Assembly: GCA_934448295.1 (NCBI GenBank)
Contig: CAKSEY010000010.1
Coordinates: 43,979-107,978 of the forward strand
Origin: an uncultured Oscillospiraceae bacterium
GTDB lineage: Bacteria; Bacillota; Clostridia; Oscillospirales; Ruminococcaceae
Length of the DNA stretch: 64,000 bases
Direction: 5' to 3'
This document shows positions 58,786 through 64,000 of the stretch, piece by piece (position 1 is the first letter of the stretch; every line of letters starts with the position of its first letter). A program made the translations under genes and the position numbers. Below the pieces are notes generated by a model that had not been told where the DNA came from, did no database searches, and saw only the letters and a list, made by a program, of their open reading frames with translations.

Positions 58786-59331
58786 ATAGAGGACAGTTCA
58801 ATAATTGACCTGTACTTTGAGCGCAGCGAACAGGCGATAGTTGAGACCCAGATGAAATACGGCAGATTGTGCGGAAAGATAGCCTCCGGTATCCTGACCC
58901 GCCCCGAGGACGCGGAGGAAGCGGTCAGCAGCAGCTATTTAAAGCTGTGGAACGCTATCCCGCCAAAGCGCCCGGAATCCCTCTGCGGCTACCTCTGCCG
59001 TATAGTGAGGAACACCGCGCTCAACCTGTACGACGCGCTGCGCAGGCGCTCCTGTGAGGAGCTTTACGGCGAGCTGACGGACGTGCTCCCGGACAACATA
59101 TCGGCGGACGATAAGATGGACAGCCGCGAGATAGCGAGGTACCTCAACGAATTCCTGCACTCCTGCAATAAAAAGAACCGCGACATTTTCACCGGAAGGT
59201 ACTACTTTAATATGTCCCTGCGGGATATAGCCCAGGGCATGGGAATGAGCGAATCCGCCGTAAAGACGCGGCTGTGCCGGATCCGCGCCGACCTTAAAGA
59301 GTACCTCAGCGAAAACGGAGTATGCGTGTGA
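58786..59331 (+). CDS. ECF-type sigma-70 factor, apparent AUA start
   Basis: 181 residues if started at ATA 58786. Sigma2 is seen at LCGKIASGILTRPEDAEEAV and LKLWNAIPPKRPESLCGYL; sigma4 at MSLRDIAQGMGMSESAVKTRL. In this family the protein begins M-x-D-S-x-I-I-D-L-Y-F, which aligns with the Ile codon ATA at 58786, and GGAGGGGAGGGG ends five to six bases before it. No ATG, GTG or TTG occurs in frame nearby; a GTG at 58708 inside the previous gene would add 26 residues unlike the family. It presumably is controlled by the upstream membrane protein. Confidence 0.85.
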   Translation: MEDSSIIDLYFERSEQAIVETQMKYGRLCGKIASGILTRPEDAEEAVSSSYLKLWNAIPPKRPESLCGYLCRIVRNTALNLYDALRRRSCEELYGELTDVLPDNISADDKMDSREIARYLNEFLHSCNKKNRDIFTGRYYFNMSLRDIAQGMGMSESAVKTRLCRIRADLKEYLSENGVCV

Positions 59332-59336
59332 TATTT

Positions 59337-59361
59337 CCCCCGTGGCTGCGGGGGATTTTTT
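59337..59361 (+). terminator. Intrinsic terminator after the sigma gene
   Basis: CCCCCG pairs with CGGGGG around TGGCTG, then A and six T. Confidence 0.9.
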
Positions 59362-59425
59362 GTGCTGCAAAGCGTTTCCGCACCCCGCAAAATTTGTTTT
59401 GTTCAGCTATTAATACACATATCTA

Positions 59426-59454
59426 TTGACAATCGTGGCAATATCTGATATAAT
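59426..59454 (+). promoter_or_regulatory. Consensus sigma-A promoter of the giant surface protein
   Basis: TTGACA (59426-59431) and TATAAT (59449-59454), spacer 17 bp; leader about 85 nt. Confidence 0.9.
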
Positions 59455-59546
59455 ATTTGTAAATTCTTCATGCTTTTCCATGGGGTTATTTTCTATGCCA
59501 GTTTCGGGTTGGTATAATTTGCCTGAATACTATTAAGGAGGACAAA

Positions 59547-62500
59547 ATGACACATTTAAAGCAACTTGGCAGTAAGCTGATAAGTCTGCTGGCGGCGTTT
59601 GCCATGATACTTTCGCTTATGCCCGCAGTATCGCTTACGGCGGGGGCTGCGCCTATAACTGCGGCTAACGAGCTTGACAAAGGAAAGCCGCAATACGGCG
59701 ACGGCTGGACATGGGACGGCGATACGCTCCATTTGTTTGGCAGCAATACTTATGATTGCTCCAGCCAGATTTATTTTCAAATTAATTCGGCAGATAACGC
59801 CCTTGCGGTCATTGACATTTCGGGTTCGCTGAATGTAACCCTTAATAATTGTTTTGTTATGTCATATCGTCCGCTTGAAATCAAGGGCGCAGGCAAGATA
59901 ACAGCGACCGGCACCGGAGGATTATTCGATACCAATCGCCGCCCCTTATCATACGCAGGCGGCGCTATATGCTCTGATGGTGCAATTAATATCTCGTGCT
60001 CAAGCTTCACCATGACTAAGGGTCACATTGAAGCGCCGAACGCTTTCATCAGCGCAAGCAGCGTTGAAATAAGCGACAGCTATGTTTCATTAAGTGAGTT
60101 TCACACTCCAGCCAATATTGGTGCAACCAAAACCGACATCACCATAAACAAGAGCTTTGTTGACACAAAGTCGCTCACAGGTGATACATCTGCATCTGCG
60201 AAACTGCACTTCACGCTTGTAAACAGCGTTATGCGCAGTGCCGCAGCCAAAAGTGAGTTCACAAAAGCGTATGCTCCGGTTTTCGATACAGTAACTGATT
60301 CCGTTGTTTATCTGACAAAGGTGGATTCTATTGCTGATTTGACGTTGGACAAAGCCCTTACCGAGAAAGTTAATTCGTCAATTGACGGCGGATATGTGTT
60401 CTGCAATCGGGTGCTCACTAATGATGATTTATCTAAAAGCCAATTAGATGGCAGCAATCTTGGCGTTTCTACGCTTAGTGGAGCGTTTTATAAATCCGCC
60501 GCTGATGATTTGGTTTATATCGCAAATCTGGAATTGACAGGCGGCATTTTAATCGTTACTCCTTTTGATTCACTGACTATAGGTACAGGCGCTTCAGCAA
60601 ACAAAGCTACCATAGTTTTATTATCACAGTATGAAGAACCTACTACAACCATTGGACTATCAACTAGACCAGGTTCTGAAACAAAATATTTTAAAGATTG
60701 TACCATTGTAGCTATGAACGAATTTGATGGTACAAACAGCAACTCCGGGACTTGTTCAATCAAAAATGCCACTAATTGTAATGTATACTCACCCACGTCA
60801 GGTGAAGTATACACTATGTGTTTTGATGGAGAAGCAGCGTCAATGTCAACTCCTGATACATCAAGCAACTTCTATGTGCCAAATGGTCAGATTCAGATAT
60901 ACGCTAGTGATTGTGATACCATATACAGCAATATCACTACGAAATCAATTATAGGTAATTGTAATTTCACCTACCACGGCAATTATTGTGCCGAGAGTTT
61001 TGAAACAACTAAGAAAATCACCTTTGACGGCTCAAATGATTATTCTGTAAGCTTTAGCGGCGTAAACGTTACTGGCTCAGGCAAGATAAATCTGACCACC
61101 GGCACCGAGTTCGCCTACGAAAAGCCGAGCAACGGCCAGTGGAAGCCGCTGTCCATTGACAGCACAGGCTACACCGGCTCAACCGGCACTCAGCTTTACA
61201 TAGGCAAGCAGATACTCAACACCCTTGCCGACCCCACTAAGAGTTATGACAGCTTGAAGTTATTCAAGGACTTACCTGCTGTAATCGACATTCCGCTCAG
61301 TTTACCCTATAACCAGTGGGTCAACAGCGAGCTTACGCTGGCTGATTCAGGCGGCACTACTTATAAGCCTGGAGACCTCGGTATATCCTGGGAAACATCG
61401 GGCAGTGGAAATACGCTGAGAATCACCCTGACCGCAGGCGATAACGTGAAAGATGGCAGCTACAAGCTCTACTGTACCATTAACGGTCAGAAGATAAAGG
61501 GGAAAAACGGAGATTATATCAGTCTTACAGTCAGCCAATATGCGGATTACACGATGATGTTCAACCCCTACAGCAGCATTTCCTGGCCCTATATCACAGA
61601 GGAAGGCGAGCTGGCAACGTTCACAGACGCTGATTACTCCAAAGATATAGTCAAGGCAAAAACATGGACATGGTACGGCGAAGACTACATAGTTGACGGA
61701 AAGAGAATATATGATCAAAGAACCCTCGTGCTTAAGGATGGGTTCAGCTTCTCAACAGACTTGGATAACGGCATAGTGTTCATTAACAATTTCCACCTCG
61801 TCGTTAATGGAAATTGCACAATAAATGCAGTTGCCAGATCAATTTATGGAGAAGCGCTCCAGAGTAATCCATCCCTGGAGATCAAAGGCAACTCTGACTC
61901 AACGCTAACCATAAACAGGGGAATTGGCTGTCAGGGAGGAAACATTAGAATCGTTGGCGGAAAAATCATAACGGCAAAAGTTAATACAGGTAGTGATGCG
62001 GTGGTAAGAGCTTTACTGGATGGCTCCGAAATCTTCCTGAACAACTGCAGTATCATTGATAACGCTAATGTCTGGAGCGACAAGCAGAGCATTTCCAGCC
62101 AATATCTGAAAATATCCAGAGGCGTTACGCTTGATCTGGCATCCTCGACAGTTTCTGGCAGCAAAGGTATTTATATCGGCGACATTTTAAACGCGGAGAA
62201 TATCGGCGACTTTTCAGACGCGAAGAATATCGAACTGAAAAGTGGAGATCCTCCTTACAATGGGAATATAACCCAATTGTCCAATAAGGCAGCGGACAGA
62301 ATGATGCTTGTCACCAAGCCTTTCAAGCTGACCGACCCCTCCAACATAGTTGTTGCAGACGATACGGTTCCTTTCAAGGGCAAATGCCTCTGGGGCGGCG
62401 AGAAATACCGGGTCGACATCACCGACAAATTCAGCGTGACCTCCGGTCTGGATCAGACTATAATATATAAAGATTATAAGTTCTCAATTGAGCGGGCTGG

Positions 62501-64000
62501 CGGCAAGACTTACCTTGTTATAGAAGTCCCCAACACTAATACCGATAGCGTGATAACGCCTGAGATCAATCTTTACGATCAGGCAAACGACACATTCTGC
62601 TCACATGAATCCGTACCCCTCAAGCTGACCGTCGGCAGGGCGGTAAAGGCTTCTAAGATTGGAATACTCCATGCAGGCAGTTACGGCGGTTCAGAGCCCA
62701 CAGACTGCTACACTATATCCGCTGAATGTAATGGTTCTGAAGTGCAGAAGAAAAACGGCGATGAGTGTGATTACTATCTCTTCCCGTCCAGCGATACGCT
62801 AAAGCTCAACATTATCCCGACAGCAGGCCACATGATCAAACAAATTTGGAATGTGGATTGGGGTAACACCGAATACGAAATCACCGGGCAGGACTTGGTT
62901 CTGTCGCCGAGCGGCGATTACCTCTTTGGTCATACAGATGGCGAATCAATAAGCGATCAGATCTACATTGAAATAGCTGACGCAGCAGAGACGCAGTACA
63001 AAGCTGTGTCTATCTCAGACGAACTGCGCGATAGCCTTGTAAATGACGAGATAGACGCAATAAAGCTCACCTTTACCCATAATACGGGAAATACAACGGA
63101 AAAGACCTTTGATAAAAACCACCTGTCCCCCGTATATGCCCTGAACGGCGCAGAGATCAAGGCAAGCATAACCGCGCCGAACAAGTTCGTGGCAGAAATA
63201 AACGGCGTAAAGCCCGATTACGATAACGGCGTATACTCCGTAAATCTTACTATCACTGATGATACTATCATTACTGCGAAGATTGAGAAAGGCACGGAGC
63301 TTGGCACTCTTGCGGTTACAGCTCCGGATATCACGGGTAACAATGATAACGGGCAGGTGCTGATTCAGCCGGACACTGCGAACGGTTATTACAAGGAAGG
63401 CACTGAATGCGAGATAATCGTAAAGGCGACTGACGATAAGTTTATCGACAGCGTGAAATTCAACGGCACCGAAATTGAAGCAGACAGCAATGACAGCGAT
63501 GGCTGGCACTACAAGTTCAAAACCGCTGCCGGCGAAAATAAATTTGATGTGACCTACGCAGATTGTGCACAGATCACGATCGCGCAGCTCGTTAACGGCT
63601 CTGTTGATTTCACCGGCAGACTTGACGGCGGCAGACACAAGGTAACTGTCATTGACGACTCTCAGATTATTTCGATAGGCGCAGGCGACGAGGTAACGCT
63701 GACAGTTACCCCGGACGAGGGCTACCGCGTGAAGTCCGCAACAATGGACGGCAATGAAGTTACGCTCACGGACGGCAAGTACACATTCACAATGGCGGCT
63801 GGTTGTGAGTTCAGAGTTGAGTTCGAGAAGATTCCCCCGACCAACGCGACAGTAACCGTAATCTTCGGCGAACACGGCACAGTTACTCCGGCAACTGCTG
63901 ATTATCCCATTGGCACAGAGGTAACTCTCACAGTGACCCCGGACGAGGGCTATCGCGTGAAGTCCGCAACAATGGACGGCGAAGCGGTAACTCTCACAGA
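59547..64000 (+). CDS. Giant secreted repeat protein, 3' end outside the window
   Basis: Open from the ATG at 59547 (AAGGAGG upstream) to the window end: over 1480 codons without a stop. A signal peptide (1-35, ends about SLTAGAA) is followed by two beta-helix-like regions, each introduced by a Trp-rich W-x-W motif (GDGWTWDGDTLHL near residue 50, KTWTWYGEDYIVDG near 705). The C-terminal part has 76-residue divergent InlB-type repeats (GYRVKSATMDG). Such proteins are cell-surface adhesins or glycan binders. Base composition drops sharply (AT-rich) around 60450-60970 and 61750-62300. An anchor or dockerin may lie beyond the window. Confidence 0.9.
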   Translation, partial: MTHLKQLGSKLISLLAAFAMILSLMPAVSLTAGAAPITAANELDKGKPQYGDGWTWDGDTLHLFGSNTYDCSSQIYFQINSADNALAVIDISGSLNVTLNNCFVMSYRPLEIKGAGKITATGTGGLFDTNRRPLSYAGGAICSDGAINISCSSFTMTKGHIEAPNAFISASSVEISDSYVSLSEFHTPANIGATKTDITINKSFVDTKSLTGDTSASAKLHFTLVNSVMRSAAAKSEFTKAYAPVFDTVTDSVVYLTKVDSIADLTLDKALTEKVNSSIDGGYVFCNRVLTNDDLSKSQLDGSNLGVSTLSGAFYKSAADDLVYIANLELTGGILIVTPFDSLTIGTGASANKATIVLLSQYEEPTTTIGLSTRPGSETKYFKDCTIVAMNEFDGTNSNSGTCSIKNATNCNVYSPTSGEVYTMCFDGEAASMSTPDTSSNFYVPNGQIQIYASDCDTIYSNITTKSIIGNCNFTYHGNYCAESFETTKKITFDGSNDYSVSFSGVNVTGSGKINLTTGTEFAYEKPSNGQWKPLSIDSTGYTGSTGTQLYIGKQILNTLADPTKSYDSLKLFKDLPAVIDIPLSLPYNQWVNSELTLADSGGTTYKPGDLGISWETSGSGNTLRITLTAGDNVKDGSYKLYCTINGQKIKGKNGDYISLTVSQYADYTMMFNPYSSISWPYITEEGELATFTDADYSKDIVKAKTWTWYGEDYIVDGKRIYDQRTLVLKDGFSFSTDLDNGIVFINNFHLVVNGNCTINAVARSIYGEALQSNPSLEIKGNSDSTLTINRGIGCQGGNIRIVGGKIITAKVNTGSDAVVRALLDGSEIFLNNCSIIDNANVWSDKQSISSQYLKISRGVTLDLASSTVSGSKGIYIGDILNAENIGDFSDAKNIELKSGDPPYNGNITQLSNKAADRMMLVTKPFKLTDPSNIVVADDTVPFKGKCLWGGEKYRVDITDKFSVTSGLDQTIIYKDYKFSIERAGGKTYLVIEVPNTNTDSVITPEINLYDQANDTFCSHESVPLKLTVGRAVKASKIGILHAGSYGGSEPTDCYTISAECNGSEVQKKNGDECDYYLFPSSDTLKLNIIPTAGHMIKQIWNVDWGNTEYEITGQDLVLSPSGDYLFGHTDGESISDQIYIEIADAAETQYKAVSISDELRDSLVNDEIDAIKLTFTHNTGNTTEKTFDKNHLSPVYALNGAEIKASITAPNKFVAEINGVKPDYDNGVYSVNLTITDDTIITAKIEKGTELGTLAVTAPDITGNNDNGQVLIQPDTANGYYKEGTECEIIVKATDDKFIDSVKFNGTEIEADSNDSDGWHYKFKTAAGENKFDVTYADCAQITIAQLVNGSVDFTGRLDGGRHKVTVIDDSQIISIGAGDEVTLTVTPDEGYRVKSATMDGNEVTLTDGKYTFTMAAGCEFRVEFEKIPPTNATVTVIFGEHGTVTPATADYPIGTEVTLTVTPDEGYRVKSATMDGEAVTLT
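63690..64000 (+). repeat. Tandem 228-bp (76-residue) coding repeats, InlB-like
   Basis: The DNA from 63690 recurs from 63918 with few changes; the stretch encoding TPDEGYRVKSATMDG is almost identical in both. The near identity at DNA level suggests recent duplication, and more copies probably follow outside the window. Confidence 0.85.

Overview
The window is a gene-dense stretch of a low-to-mid GC Gram-positive chromosome, most likely a spore-forming gut Clostridia of the Oscillospiraceae/Ruminococcaceae type. The evidence is a SpoVM micro-gene, the YggS-SepF-YlmH-DivIVA division cluster, a miaB-ricA/ylbF-like-mutS-mutL-miaA-hfq block resembling the Bacillus order, split transketolase genes, sigma-A promoters with 17-18 bp spacers and AGGAGG ribosome sites. 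No tRNA, rRNA, CRISPR array, phage gene or transposase gene was found. The species assignment is inference only.

Region 1 (1-18.6 kb) holds small mixed units. In order they are uracil-DNA glycosylase (cut by the window edge) with a flavin reductase; a membrane protein with a C39-like cysteine peptidase; a LacI-family regulator; a tiny membrane protein with spoVM; a permease with a diguanylate cyclase; a cytoplasmic GH31 alpha-xylosidase; an aminotransferase with a GlcD-type oxidase; a metNIQ transporter preceded by a short leader ORF; azlCD; mnmM with a GNAT acetyltransferase; and an NlpC/P60 protein that has lost its catalytic residues. Two transposase-free inverted-repeat elements sit in the gaps.

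Region 2 (18.7-32 kb) carries a GH2 glycosidase with an HD phosphohydrolase, a FapA/DUF342 protein, a clan-A glycosidase without a signal peptide, and a minus-strand run of ugd, hybrid histidine kinase, pyridoxamine kinase and EamA exporter. Three glycosidase loci (GH31, GH2, clan A) share a CG-centred TGTAAACG operator. The LacI-type protein encoded at 2.5-3.5 kb, or CcpA, is a natural candidate to bind it.

Region 3 (32.1-56.9 kb) is almost entirely plus-strand housekeeping: prmA, recD2, comF, miaB, a RicA/YlbF-like gene, mutS, mutL, a PfkB kinase, miaA, hfq, an HlyD-like protein, yggS, sepF, ylmH, divIVA, ileS, lspA, an rluD-type pseudouridine synthase, a HAD phosphatase, and transketolase N and C halves. 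It covers translation fidelity, mismatch repair, division-site placement and lipoprotein maturation.

Region 4 (57-64 kb) has a membrane-anchored sensor/anti-sigma-like protein with a duplicated extracellular module, followed by an ECF-type sigma factor whose best start is AUA. After these comes the 5' part (over 1480 codons) of a giant secreted surface protein with InlB-like C-terminal repeats, running off the window. Non-coding highlights are a stop-codon-adjacent 61-bp repeat seen twice, three 11-bp-phased TTGTAA hexamers, and strong intrinsic terminators.
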